Positions 26,216-35,835 of a stretch of DNA of 64,000 nt are shown here, one piece after another. The notes beneath the pieces were generated by a model. That model saw only the letters and a program-made list of their open reading frames with translations, made no database searches and was not told where the DNA came from. This DNA comes from Agrobacterium sp. a22-2 (GTDB taxonomy: Bacteria > Pseudomonadota > Alphaproteobacteria > Rhizobiales > Rhizobiaceae), in NCBI RefSeq assembly GCF_012276985.1, contig NZ_JAAXMM010000017.1, forward strand, positions 1-64,000, read 5' to 3'. Position 1 is the stretch's first letter; each line of letters starts with the position of its first letter. The position numbers and the translations under genes are program-made.

Positions 26216-26914
26216 ATGGCACGTGTGAAATCCGATGGCGATCCTTCGAAGACGACAGCGCCCGCAGCAGACGCCAAGGCCAAGGCGGTGCTTCGCCAGG
26301 ATCCCCATGCGCTTCGCGATCCGAAGGAGAACAATCTTGAAATCGCCATCGGCCACGAAGTCCGGGCATTCCGCAAGAAACTCGGTATCACTGGCGCCGA
26401 TCTGGCGTCGGCCACAGGCATATCGCTCGGCATGCTTTCGAAGATCGAGAACGGCAACACGTCGCCGTCGCTGACAACCCTGCAATCGCTGGCCAGGGCG
26501 CTCGGCGTACCGGTCACTGCCTTTTTCCGCCGCTTCGAAGAGGTGCGCAATGCGGTCTTCGTCAAGGCGGGCGAAGGGCTGGAGATTGAGCGGCGCGGCA
26601 CGCGGGCGGGCCACCAGTACAGCCTGCTCGGACATATCGGCAACAGCGCCAGCGGCGTTCAGGTTGAACCGTACCTGATTACCCTGACCGCCGATTCCGA
26701 CACGTTTCCGACCTTCCAGCACGAAGGCATGGAGTTCATCTACATGCTTGAAGGCGAGGTGAAATATCGCCACGGCGACAAGCTTTATCCCATGGGCCCG
26801 GGCGACAGCCTGTTCTTTGACGCCGACGCCCGTCACGGCCCGGAGGTTCTGGTCAAGCTGCCGATCCGATTTCTCTCCGTCATCTGCTATCCGGATCGTC
26901 CGGACGCGGGGTGA
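26216..26914 (+). CDS. XRE-family regulator with C-terminal cupin domain
   Basis: This 232-residue regulator has a charged N-terminal extension (about 1-42). A lambda-repressor-type helix-turn-helix follows (VRAFRKKLGITGADLASATG, then SLGMLSKIENGNTSPSL). The cupin domain (about 150-225) has the pattern FQHEGMEFIYMLEGEV, YPMGPGDSLFFDADARHGPE. Such proteins (PuuR-like) often control amino acid or polyamine use. The ATG at 26216 follows GGGGGT. It begins 95 bases after the AruI-like gene on the same strand, so it could be in the same transcript or be separate. It is a second candidate regulator of the cluster besides TetR. Confidence 0.86.
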   Translation: MARVKSDGDPSKTTAPAADAKAKAVLRQDPHALRDPKENNLEIAIGHEVRAFRKKLGITGADLASATGISLGMLSKIENGNTSPSLTTLQSLARALGVPVTAFFRRFEEVRNAVFVKAGEGLEIERRGTRAGHQYSLLGHIGNSASGVQVEPYLITLTADSDTFPTFQHEGMEFIYMLEGEVKYRHGDKLYPMGPGDSLFFDADARHGPEVLVKLPIRFLSVICYPDRPDAG

Positions 26915-27264
26915 GATGACGAAAGCAAAGTAATCTGCTTATATGCATGGCGGGGGAGAAGGAGGAGAGATGCTGCAAGCAATCCATGCGGAACTGCTTT
27001 GCAATTCCCGGTGAATTGGCTAGACCAAACACTCGACTTTGCGGCTAGTGCTTTGAAAATCGGCATAAAAAAGACCATTTTCAAGGCCAAGGCTCTCCAC
27101 GATCCCCGCATGGACAGGTTCTTTATCGGCGCCATTGCGCATTGCTGGTTTTCTCATGTCACATTTGATAGACGAAAACCGTTTCTGCACTGAGCAAGGC
27201 CCAAGACAGGAACAAGTCCAAGCGACACCCATTATCACTCTGGCTGGTTATAGAATCCGAGCAC
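26915..27264. other. Intergenic region upstream of ndvB
   Basis: This 350-base stretch has no convincing gene. It contains a short-armed inverted repeat, TTGAAAAT (27053-27060) with ATTTTCAA (27077-27084), and scattered AT-rich bits. It must carry the ndvB promoter and the end of the regulator transcript. I could not pick a clear promoter or terminator. Confidence 0.5.
27053..27084. repeat. Inverted repeat TTGAAAAT-N16-ATTTTCAA upstream of ndvB
   Basis: Eight-base perfect arms lie 16 bases apart, about 180 bases before the ndvB start. The arms are AT-rich, so a hairpin would be weak. The spacing of about two helical turns is compatible with a dimeric regulator site, but there is no further support. 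Confidence 0.35.
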
Positions 27265-30200
27265 ATGTCCCTTCCTATGACGCCGTCTGCTGCGCCGCGC
27301 GACCCTGAAACAAAGAATATCGATCACAACGATTCGATCCGCGCCGCCTATCTCTCCATAGAAGAACTCAAGACCCAGGGCTCCGATCTGGCCATTCACG
27401 GCAGTAACGACCTGCCCGGATTCTTCGAGTTCAACTTCTTTGCAAGGCACAAAGAGAACGAGCGGGAGATCCTGCGCGTCTACCGGTCGACAGCCGCCGA
27501 TGTCGAAACCGGCGCAACGATCACGCCCGCCGCGGAATGGCTGCTCGACAACCACTATGTCATCGAGGAAGCCATCCAGGAAGTCCGCCGCGACTTCCCC
27601 CGCCGCTTCTACCGCCAGCTGCCCACCGTCGAGATCGGCAATTCCGTGATCCCGCGGACCATGGCACTTGCCTGGATCTACGTGGCCCATACCCACAGCA
27701 CCGTGTCGCAGGAAAGCTTGACCGCGCTGGTCGAAGGATATCAGGCCACCTATCCGCTCGAAATCGGCGAACTCTGGGCTCTGCCGTCGATCATCCGTTT
27801 CGTACTCATCGAGAATTTGCGGCGGATTTCGACCCGCGTCGAGCGCTCGCGGCGCATGCGCCGCAAGGCAAACGAAGCCGCCGACGAGGTGATCCGCCTC
27901 AACGACCCGCTGACCTGCGCGGAGTTTCTGAAGCAGATCGAGCCGATGGCCGACGACAATACCTTTGCCACCCAGTTCCTCTACCGGTTGCGCAACGGCT
28001 CGCAGACCTCCAGCTTTGCCGTATCCTGGCTTGAGGACCATCTGGAAAAATCCGGGCGCAATGTCGAAGAGGCGATGACGGCCGAGCACAACCGCCTGTC
28101 GTCCGGCAATGTCACGATGGGCAACATCGTCAGAAGCCTTCGGGAAATCGACGATACGGAATGGGCAGTCTGGGTGGAGGAAGTCAGCCACGTCGACAAG
28201 ATCCTTCGCCAGCAGAGCGATTACAATGATCTCGACTTCGGCTCGCGCAATACCTATCGCAACACGATCGAACGGCTGGCCCGCCGCTCCGAGATGAGCG
28301 AACTGCAGATTGCCCAGACCGCAATCGACATGACCGCCGAAGCCGCCGAATCGCAAGACGATCCGTCCGTGCCGCCAAATGTCGGCAATCTTCTGGTCGG
28401 CATGCACCGCAAGAAGCTGGAGAAGGCGATCGATTATCGTCCACCGCTGCTTCAGTATCTGGTGCGGATCATCCGTCGCCTCAACTGGCTGGCCATCGCG
28501 GTTCCGGTGATATGCCTGACGGCGCTGGCGCTGGCGCTCGTCGGCTGGTACCTGGTCGATGCCGGGCTGTCACTCCCCATTGTCGTGATCCTCCTTTTGC
28601 TGTTTTCCCTTCCGGCATCGGAAGGCGCCACGGGGCTGTTCAACACGCTGGTGACATTCGTGGTCAAACCGGCACGTCTGGTCGGCTACGAGTTCAAGGA
28701 AGGCATTCCCGAGGACGCCCGCACCCTCGTCGCGGTCCCCTGCCTGATTTCCAATCGCGACCACGTGGATGAACTCATCCGCAATCTCGAGGTCCATTAT
28801 CTGACCAATCCACGCGGCGAGATCTATTTCGCGCTGCTGAGCGACTGGCCGGACAGCAAGATCGAGGAGAGCCTCGCAGATCAGGAAGTGCTGGCCTATG
28901 CCAAGCGCGAGATCGCCACGCTCAGCGCCCGCTACGCCCAGGATGGCAAGACGCGCTTCTATCTTCTGCATCGCCGCCGGCAGTTCAATCCCTCCGAGGG
29001 CGTATGGATGGGCTGGGAACGCAAGCGCGGCAAGCTGCACGAACTCAACATGCTGCTGCGCGGCGATCGCGATACGTCCTACCTGCCGGGCGCCAATGTC
29101 GTGCCGGAAGGCGTACAGTATGTAATGACCCTTGATGCCGACACGCGCCTGATGCGCGACGCTGTGACCAAGCTGGTCGGCAAGCTCTACCACCCGATCA
29201 ACCGTCCCGTCGCCGATCCGAAAACCGGCAGGGTCATCAACGGCTACGGTCTGCTGCAGCCGCGCGTCACGCCGTCGCTGACCACCGGCGAGGATGCCTC
29301 GGTCTTCCAGCGCGTCTTCTCCATCAACCGCGGCGTCGATCCATACGTCTTTACGGTCTCAGACGTCTATCAGGACATTACCGGCGAAGGCACCTTTACC
29401 GGCAAGGGCCTCTATCATGTTGATGCATTCGAGACGGCGCTGAAGGGCCGCATCGACGAGAACACCGTGCTCAGCCACGACCTTCTCGAAGGTTCCCTGG
29501 CCCGCTGCGCCCTGGTCACCGATGTGGAACTGGTCGAGGATTTCCCGACCCGCTATGAAGTCGAAATTTCGCGCCAGCATCGTTGGGCCCGCGGCGACTG
29601 GCAGCTGCTGCCCTATATCTTCGACCCGTCCCGCGGTATCACGGCGCTCGGCCGCTGGAAGATGATCGACAACCTGCGTCGCTCGTTGACCCCGATCGCC
29701 TGGCTGCTCGCTTCGCTCATCGGCTGGTACGCGATGGGGCCAACCGGAGCTGTGATCTGGCAGCTCCTGCTGATTTTCTGCCTGTTCGTCGCCCCCACCC
29801 TGTCGCTGATTTCCGGCCTCATACCCCGCACCAGCGATATCGTGCCCAGCGCCCATTTCCATTCGCTGTGGTCGGAAATGCGTGCGGCCAATGCTCAGGT
29901 CGCCCTTCGCATCGTCTTCATTGCCGATACGGCCTGCATGATGGCGGACGCCATCGTTCGCTCGATCTACCGTCTGGCCGTCAGCCGCCGGCTGCTGCTT
30001 GAATGGAAGACCGCGGCCAGCATCCAGTCTTCCGCACAAGGAACCATCGCCACCTATTACCGCTCGATGCGGCATGCCCCGGTCATGGCCGTCCTGGCCC
30101 TGGCACTCGCCTACGGACAGGTTGGCTATGGCGCTCTTGTTGGCATACCCTTCGCCCTGCTTTGGCTCGCGTCGCCATTGATCGCCTGGTATGTCAGCCA

Positions 30201-33200
30201 GTCGGCTGAAACGGAAGACCGTCTTCTTGTTCCCGAAGAAGCATCCATCGAGCTGCGCCGCATTGCCCGGCGCACATGGCGCTATTTCGAAACCTTCGTC
30301 ACGGCCGGCGAGAACTATCTGCCCCCGGACAATTTCCAGGAAACGCCGGAACCGGTCGTGGCGCGGCGAACCTCGCCCACCAATATCGGCGTTTATCTCC
30401 TCTCGGTCGTGTCCGCCCGCCATTTCGGCTGGCTCAGTTTCGAGCAGACCCTTGAGCGGCTGGAGCAGACGGTCGCGACGGTCGAGCGGATGGATAAGTT
30501 CCGTGGCCACCTCTACAACTGGTATCACACCGACAGCCTGAAGACGCTCGGACCCCGCTATATCTCGGCGGTCGACAGCGGCAACCTGGCCGGCCACCTC
30601 ATCGCCGTCTCGTCCGCCTGCCGCGACTGGGCCGAAGCGCCGTCCGCCCACCTTCAGGGCAATCTCGACGGCATCGGCGATGTCGGCGGAATTCTGCTCG
30701 AAGCGCTGAGCGAACTGCCCGACGATCGCAAGACCGTCCGTCCGTTGCGCCGCCGCCTGCACGAGCGGATCGTTGGCTTCAACAATGCCCTGGCTGCGGT
30801 CAAGCGGGAACACGAGTTCGCCTCGATCCGCGTCATCAATCTGGCGGTTCTGGCCCGCGATATCCAGAAACTCGCCGCCAACCTGCACCACGAGGTGCGC
30901 ACCGAACAGAGCAGCGAGATCACCCGCTGGACGGAATCGCTGGTCAATGTTTGCGAAGCGCATATCTCCGACACAGCCTTCGATCTGTCTAATATCGAAC
31001 CTCTGCGCCAGCGGCTTGCCCATCTGCGCGACCGGACCCGCGATATCGCCTTCTCGATGGATTTCGCCTTCCTGTTCCGCCCGGAACGGCGCCTTCTGTC
31101 GATCGGCTACCGGGTCGAAAGCCGCGAACTGGACGAGGCCTGCTACGACCTTCTGGCCTCCGAGGCTCGCCTGACGAGCCTGTTTGCCATTGCCAAGGGC
31201 GACCTGCCGACCGAACACTGGTACAGGCTCGGCCGTCAGGTCGTGCCGGTCGGTTCCAGAGCTGCGCTGATCTCCTGGTCGGGCTCAATGTTCGAATACC
31301 TGATGCCGCCGCTCGTCATGCAGGAGCGCCAGGGCGGCATCCTGAACCAGACCAACAATCTCGTGGTCAAGGAACAGATCAACCACGGCAAGCGGCTGAA
31401 CATCCCCTGGGGTATTTCGGAAGCGGCCTTCAACGCTCGCGACCATCAGCTGGCCTATCAGTATACAAATTTCGGCGTGCCGACCCTCGGCCTGAAGCGT
31501 GGCCTCGGGCAGAATGCCGTCGTCGCGCCCTATGCCTCGATTCTGGCCAGCCAATACGATCCGAAGGCGGCCTTGGAGAACCTGGAACGGTTGCGCAAGC
31601 TCGGCGCGCTTGGCGCCTACGGCTTCCACGACGCCGTCGACTTCACGCCGACCCGTCTTCCTGACGGCAAGACCTGCGCGGTCGTCTACAATTATTATGC
31701 CCACCACCATGGCATGTCGATTGCAGCCGTCGCCAACGTCGCCTTCAACGGCCTGTTGCGTGAACTCTTCCATTCGGATCCGGTGATCGAAGCTGCCGAA
31801 CTGTTGCTGCAGGAAAAGGCGCCCCGCGAAATTCCGGTCATGAGCGCCAAATACGAGCCACAGACACCCGGCAAGGGTCAGTCTGACCTGCTGCGCCCCG
31901 AAATCCGTACCGTCACCGATCCGGCCGTCAAGGACCGCGAAGTCGTGTTGCTGTCGAACGGCCACTATTCGGTGATGCTGACGGCCACCGGTTCCGGCTT
32001 CTCGCGCTGGAATGGTTTGTCGGTAGCGCGCTGGAAGGCGGATCCGACCGAGGACCGCTGGGGCACCTTCATCTTCCTGCGGGACACCGCAAGCGGCCAA
32101 TGGTGGTCGACGACCTCGACGCCACGCCGGGCGGAAGACGAGAAGAGCAAGGCGATCTTCGGCGACGACAAGGCCGAGTTCTACAAGACCGTTGGCGATA
32201 TCACCAGTAACGTCGAATGCATCGTCGCCACCGAGCACGATGCCGAAGGTCGGCGTGTCACCCTCCTCAACACAGGGGCCGAGGACCGCTTCATCGAGGT
32301 GACCTCCTATCTGGAGCCGGTGCTGGCAGAGGACGATGCCGACAACGCCCATCCGCTGTTCTCGCGCATGTTCGTCAAGACGGAACTCGGCCGCCGTGGT
32401 GATGTGATCCGGGTCGAGCGCAACAAGCGCAGCCCGTCCGATCCCGATGTCTGCGTCGCCCATCTGGTCTCCGACAATGCCGGGCTGAGCCGTTCGACCG
32501 AGTTCGAGACCGACCGCAACCGGTTCATCGGCCGCGGGCGCAGCCTCGCCGATGCCGCCGCCTTCGACCCCGGCGCGACCCTGTCGGGCACCGACGGCTT
32601 CACCCTCGACCCGATTCTGAGCCTGCGGCGGACCGTGCGCGTTCCGTCCGGCAAGAAGGTCAGCCTGGTGTTCTGGACGATTGCGGCGCCGAACCGCGAG
32701 GAAGTCGACCAGGCGATCGAGCGTTATCGCCATCCCGACACCTTCAGCCATGAACTCATCCATGCCTGGACCCGGGCGCAGGTCGAGATGCGCCATATCG
32801 GCATCACCTCGCAGCAGGCCGCAGCCTTCCAGCATCTGGCCCGTTACCTCGTTTATCCCGACACCCATTTGCGGGCCGATCCGGAAACGGTGAAGGGCGG
32901 GCTCGCATCGCAATCGGCTCTCTGGCCTCTGGCGATATCCGGCGACCACCCGATCTTTGCCCTGCGCATCAATGACGACATGGATATCGAGGTCGTCCGC
33001 GAAGCGCTGAGCGCGCAGGAATATCTCCACAAGCGCGGCGTGATCGCCGATCTGGTGATCGTCAACGAACGCGCCACCTCCTATGCCCAAGACATGCAGC
33101 ATGCCCTAGAACACCTGTGCGAAAACCTGCGTCTGCATCAGGGCGACGGCTCGCAGCAGCATGTCTTCGCAGTCCGTCGCGATCTGATGGAGGAAAGCAC

Positions 33201-35760
33201 CTGGCAGGCCCTGCTGGCCGCCGCCCGCGTTGTCTTCCACGCCCGCAACGGCAAGATCGTCGATCAGGTCAACCGGGCAACCTCGCTGTTTGCCTCGCCG
33301 CGCGTGCCGGAAGGCATGGACATGGAATGGCAGGGCCTGCCTCCTACCCTCGCCCTGTCCGCCCCGGCGGCACCGGTGGAAGGCCTCGGTTCAGGCCTCG
33401 ATTTCTGGAACGGTTACGGCGGTTTCACAGCCGATGGTTCGGAATATGTTGTCCGGCTGGCAGCGGGCCAAACCACGCCGCAGCCATGGATCAACGTCAT
33501 TTCCAACGAGCAGTTCGGCTTCCATGTCTCGGCCGAAGGGGCAGGCTTCAGCTGGAGCCGCAATTCCCGCGATTACCAGCTGACGCCGTGGACCAACGAT
33601 CCGGTCGGCAATCGGCCAGGTGAAGCCATCTATGTCGCCGATCTCGACGACGGCAGCATCTATTCGCCCTTTGCCGCGATCGGCCGCCGCGAAGACAGTC
33701 GTTTTGAAAGCCGTCATGGCCTCGGATATTCCGTCTTCAGAAGCGACAATCGCGGACTGGAGCTGGAAGTCACGCAGACCGTCGATGCCAGCGAACCGGT
33801 GAAACTCTCAAGGCTCCTCATCCGCAACTCGAGCAACCAGGCACGCCGCCTGCGCGTCTACGGCTATGTCGAATGGGTTCTTGGCAACAATCCGCAGAAA
33901 ACGGCACCGTTCGTGCTGGCCTCCCAGGACGAGGAAACCGGAGCGCTGTTTGCGACCAATCCCTATAGCATCGACTATTCCGGCAGGATCGCCTTCCTGA
34001 CGGCCGACCTGCCGGCGAACGGCTTCACCGCAAGCCGCCGCGAATTCGTCGGTCGCCACGGCACCGTCCAGCTGCCCCAGGCAGTCGCCAAGGCTTCGCA
34101 GCTCTCCAATAGCCTGGAGACGGAGGGGGATCCCTGCGCGGCTCTTGCTTACGATCTCGAACTGGCCGCCGGCGAGGAGCGCGAAATCTGCTTCATCCTC
34201 GGTGATACGACCGACATCCAGGCCGCCCGCGACCTGATCACCGCAAGCCGATCCAAGGGCTTCGCTGTCGCGCTTGAGGAGAGCAAGACTTTCTGGAAGG
34301 GCTTTTCCGGCCATCTGAAGGTCAAGACGGCCGATAAGGCCTTTGATCACCTCGTCAACAACTGGCTGCCCTACCAGACGCTCGGCTGCCGGATCCGCGC
34401 CCGTGCCGGCTTCTATCAGGCCAGCGGCGCTTACGGCTTCCGGGATCAGTTGCAGGACAGCCTGGCCTTCCTGCTGTTCGACCCATCGCTGGCCCGTCGG
34501 CAAATCCTGAACGCTGCCGCCCGGCAGTTCCCGGAAGGCGATGTGTTGCATTGGTGGCTGCCGCAGACCGGCGCTGGCATCCGCAGCACGATTTCGGACG
34601 ACGTGGTCTGGCTGGCCTATGCTGTGGACAGCTATATCGCGGCAACGGACGACAAGGCCATCCTCAAGGAGGCTGTCGCCTTTATCGAAGGCCCGCAGCT
34701 TGCTGCAAACCAGCACGATTCCTTCTTCCAGCCGACCGTCTCCCAGGAAAGCGCGCCGCTTTACGAGCACGCCGCCCGTGCGCTGGACCTCGCGGTTTCT
34801 CGCACCGGCATCCATGGCCTGCCGCTCATCCTCGGCGGGGACTGGAACGACGGCATGAACCGCGTCGGCATCGAAGGCCGTGGCGAAAGCGTCTGGCTCG
34901 GCTGGTTCCTGGCCAATGCGCTGACCAACTTCCTGGCCCATGCGCTGGAGCGGGGCGATCGCGCCCGAATCGACCGGTGGACCGCTCATCTGACAGTCCT
35001 GAAGGACGCGCTTGAAACGGCGGGATGGGACGGCGAATATTATCGCCGCGGCTATTTCGATGACGGCTCGCCACTCGGCTCCGCGACGTCGGAGGAGTGC
35101 AGGATCGATTCGATCGCGCAATCCTGGGCGGTTCTGTCCTCGCAGGCCCGCCCTGACAGAGCGCAGTCGGCCATGGATGCTGTTCTTGCCAATCTGGTGG
35201 ACGAAGAAAAAGGCATTGTGCGCCTTTTCACCCCGCCGTTCGAGAAGAGCAGCCACGATCCCGGCTACATCAAGTCCTATCCGCCCGGCGTACGCGAAAA
35301 CGGCGGCCAGTATACCCATGCAGCCATCTGGGCGGGTCTCGCCTTTGCCAAGCTGGATCGGCCGGACGATGCCTGGAAGGTGTTCTCCATGCTGAACCCG
35401 GTCAACCACGCCCGTAACCGCGATGCGGCGGACCATTACCGGGTCGAGCCCTATGTCGTGGCAGCGGACGTGTATGGCGGCGACGCCTATGCCGGCCGCG
35501 GCGGTTGGTCCTGGTATACAGGATCCGCAGGCTGGCTGTACCGCTTCGCGCTGGAGGGTATTCTGGGCATCCGCAGGCAGGGCAAGTCCCTGCTCCTCTC
35601 GCCGGCCCTTCCCGCCGATTGGACCGGTTTCGAGGCCGAACTGACCGTCTTGGACAAGACCTACCAGATCCGGGTCGAACGCAAGGCCGAAGGTTACGCG
35701 GTGACCGTCGACGGCAAGAAGCTAAAGGCAAAGCCCGAGGGCTTTAGCATCACGCTTTGA
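27265..35760 (+). CDS. ndvB: Cyclic beta-1,2-glucan synthase NdvB/ChvB
   Basis: This giant inner-membrane enzyme makes cyclic beta-1,2-glucan from UDP-glucose by self-priming, elongation, length control and cyclisation. The 2831-residue length matches the family. About six membrane helices lie in three pairs (about 415-465, 810-865 and 945-980). The GT84 glycosyltransferase part between the first two pairs has LDADTRL (D624, D626) and QHRWARGDW (Q771-W774), the processive-transferase motif. The C-terminal third carries the GH94 phosphorylase module with GGDWNDGMNR (D2526-D2529), which sets chain length. The frame is complete. The export partner is ndvA at 15395-17125. Confidence 0.97.
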   Translation: MSLPMTPSAAPRDPETKNIDHNDSIRAAYLSIEELKTQGSDLAIHGSNDLPGFFEFNFFARHKENEREILRVYRSTAADVETGATITPAAEWLLDNHYVIEEAIQEVRRDFPRRFYRQLPTVEIGNSVIPRTMALAWIYVAHTHSTVSQESLTALVEGYQATYPLEIGELWALPSIIRFVLIENLRRISTRVERSRRMRRKANEAADEVIRLNDPLTCAEFLKQIEPMADDNTFATQFLYRLRNGSQTSSFAVSWLEDHLEKSGRNVEEAMTAEHNRLSSGNVTMGNIVRSLREIDDTEWAVWVEEVSHVDKILRQQSDYNDLDFGSRNTYRNTIERLARRSEMSELQIAQTAIDMTAEAAESQDDPSVPPNVGNLLVGMHRKKLEKAIDYRPPLLQYLVRIIRRLNWLAIAVPVICLTALALALVGWYLVDAGLSLPIVVILLLLFSLPASEGATGLFNTLVTFVVKPARLVGYEFKEGIPEDARTLVAVPCLISNRDHVDELIRNLEVHYLTNPRGEIYFALLSDWPDSKIEESLADQEVLAYAKREIATLSARYAQDGKTRFYLLHRRRQFNPSEGVWMGWERKRGKLHELNMLLRGDRDTSYLPGANVVPEGVQYVMTLDADTRLMRDAVTKLVGKLYHPINRPVADPKTGRVINGYGLLQPRVTPSLTTGEDASVFQRVFSINRGVDPYVFTVSDVYQDITGEGTFTGKGLYHVDAFETALKGRIDENTVLSHDLLEGSLARCALVTDVELVEDFPTRYEVEISRQHRWARGDWQLLPYIFDPSRGITALGRWKMIDNLRRSLTPIAWLLASLIGWYAMGPTGAVIWQLLLIFCLFVAPTLSLISGLIPRTSDIVPSAHFHSLWSEMRAANAQVALRIVFIADTACMMADAIVRSIYRLAVSRRLLLEWKTAASIQSSAQGTIATYYRSMRHAPVMAVLALALAYGQVGYGALVGIPFALLWLASPLIAWYVSQSAETEDRLLVPEEASIELRRIARRTWRYFETFVTAGENYLPPDNFQETPEPVVARRTSPTNIGVYLLSVVSARHFGWLSFEQTLERLEQTVATVERMDKFRGHLYNWYHTDSLKTLGPRYISAVDSGNLAGHLIAVSSACRDWAEAPSAHLQGNLDGIGDVGGILLEALSELPDDRKTVRPLRRRLHERIVGFNNALAAVKREHEFASIRVINLAVLARDIQKLAANLHHEVRTEQSSEITRWTESLVNVCEAHISDTAFDLSNIEPLRQRLAHLRDRTRDIAFSMDFAFLFRPERRLLSIGYRVESRELDEACYDLLASEARLTSLFAIAKGDLPTEHWYRLGRQVVPVGSRAALISWSGSMFEYLMPPLVMQERQGGILNQTNNLVVKEQINHGKRLNIPWGISEAAFNARDHQLAYQYTNFGVPTLGLKRGLGQNAVVAPYASILASQYDPKAALENLERLRKLGALGAYGFHDAVDFTPTRLPDGKTCAVVYNYYAHHHGMSIAAVANVAFNGLLRELFHSDPVIEAAELLLQEKAPREIPVMSAKYEPQTPGKGQSDLLRPEIRTVTDPAVKDREVVLLSNGHYSVMLTATGSGFSRWNGLSVARWKADPTEDRWGTFIFLRDTASGQWWSTTSTPRRAEDEKSKAIFGDDKAEFYKTVGDITSNVECIVATEHDAEGRRVTLLNTGAEDRFIEVTSYLEPVLAEDDADNAHPLFSRMFVKTELGRRGDVIRVERNKRSPSDPDVCVAHLVSDNAGLSRSTEFETDRNRFIGRGRSLADAAAFDPGATLSGTDGFTLDPILSLRRTVRVPSGKKVSLVFWTIAAPNREEVDQAIERYRHPDTFSHELIHAWTRAQVEMRHIGITSQQAAAFQHLARYLVYPDTHLRADPETVKGGLASQSALWPLAISGDHPIFALRINDDMDIEVVREALSAQEYLHKRGVIADLVIVNERATSYAQDMQHALEHLCENLRLHQGDGSQQHVFAVRRDLMEESTWQALLAAARVVFHARNGKIVDQVNRATSLFASPRVPEGMDMEWQGLPPTLALSAPAAPVEGLGSGLDFWNGYGGFTADGSEYVVRLAAGQTTPQPWINVISNEQFGFHVSAEGAGFSWSRNSRDYQLTPWTNDPVGNRPGEAIYVADLDDGSIYSPFAAIGRREDSRFESRHGLGYSVFRSDNRGLELEVTQTVDASEPVKLSRLLIRNSSNQARRLRVYGYVEWVLGNNPQKTAPFVLASQDEETGALFATNPYSIDYSGRIAFLTADLPANGFTASRREFVGRHGTVQLPQAVAKASQLSNSLETEGDPCAALAYDLELAAGEEREICFILGDTTDIQAARDLITASRSKGFAVALEESKTFWKGFSGHLKVKTADKAFDHLVNNWLPYQTLGCRIRARAGFYQASGAYGFRDQLQDSLAFLLFDPSLARRQILNAAARQFPEGDVLHWWLPQTGAGIRSTISDDVVWLAYAVDSYIAATDDKAILKEAVAFIEGPQLAANQHDSFFQPTVSQESAPLYEHAARALDLAVSRTGIHGLPLILGGDWNDGMNRVGIEGRGESVWLGWFLANALTNFLAHALERGDRARIDRWTAHLTVLKDALETAGWDGEYYRRGYFDDGSPLGSATSEECRIDSIAQSWAVLSSQARPDRAQSAMDAVLANLVDEEKGIVRLFTPPFEKSSHDPGYIKSYPPGVRENGGQYTHAAIWAGLAFAKLDRPDDAWKVFSMLNPVNHARNRDAADHYRVEPYVVAADVYGGDAYAGRGGWSWYTGSAGWLYRFALEGILGIRRQGKSLLLSPALPADWTGFEAELTVLDKTYQIRVERKAEGYAVTVDGKKLKAKPEGFSITL

Positions 35761-35770
35761 GCAACCGAAG

Positions 35771-35792
35771 AGCCACCCGGCGACGGGTGGCT
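35771..35792. terminator. Stem-loop between ndvB and the convergent MFS gene
   Basis: Arms AGCCACCCG (35771-35779) and CGGGTGGCT (35784-35792) form a 9-bp GC-rich stem with a 4-base loop, 10 bases after the ndvB stop. It could serve both convergent genes. No strong T-run follows on either strand. Confidence 0.6.
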
Positions 35793-35835
35793 TCCGCCCC
35801 TGCGGGAAGAGCCGGTCGCGGCCGCGAAACCGCTG

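Noticed and set aside
17126..27264. Genomic island or transposon carrying the arginine cluster
   Set aside because: No integrase, insertion sequence, direct repeats or tRNA seen at the borders, and base use is like the rest of the window.
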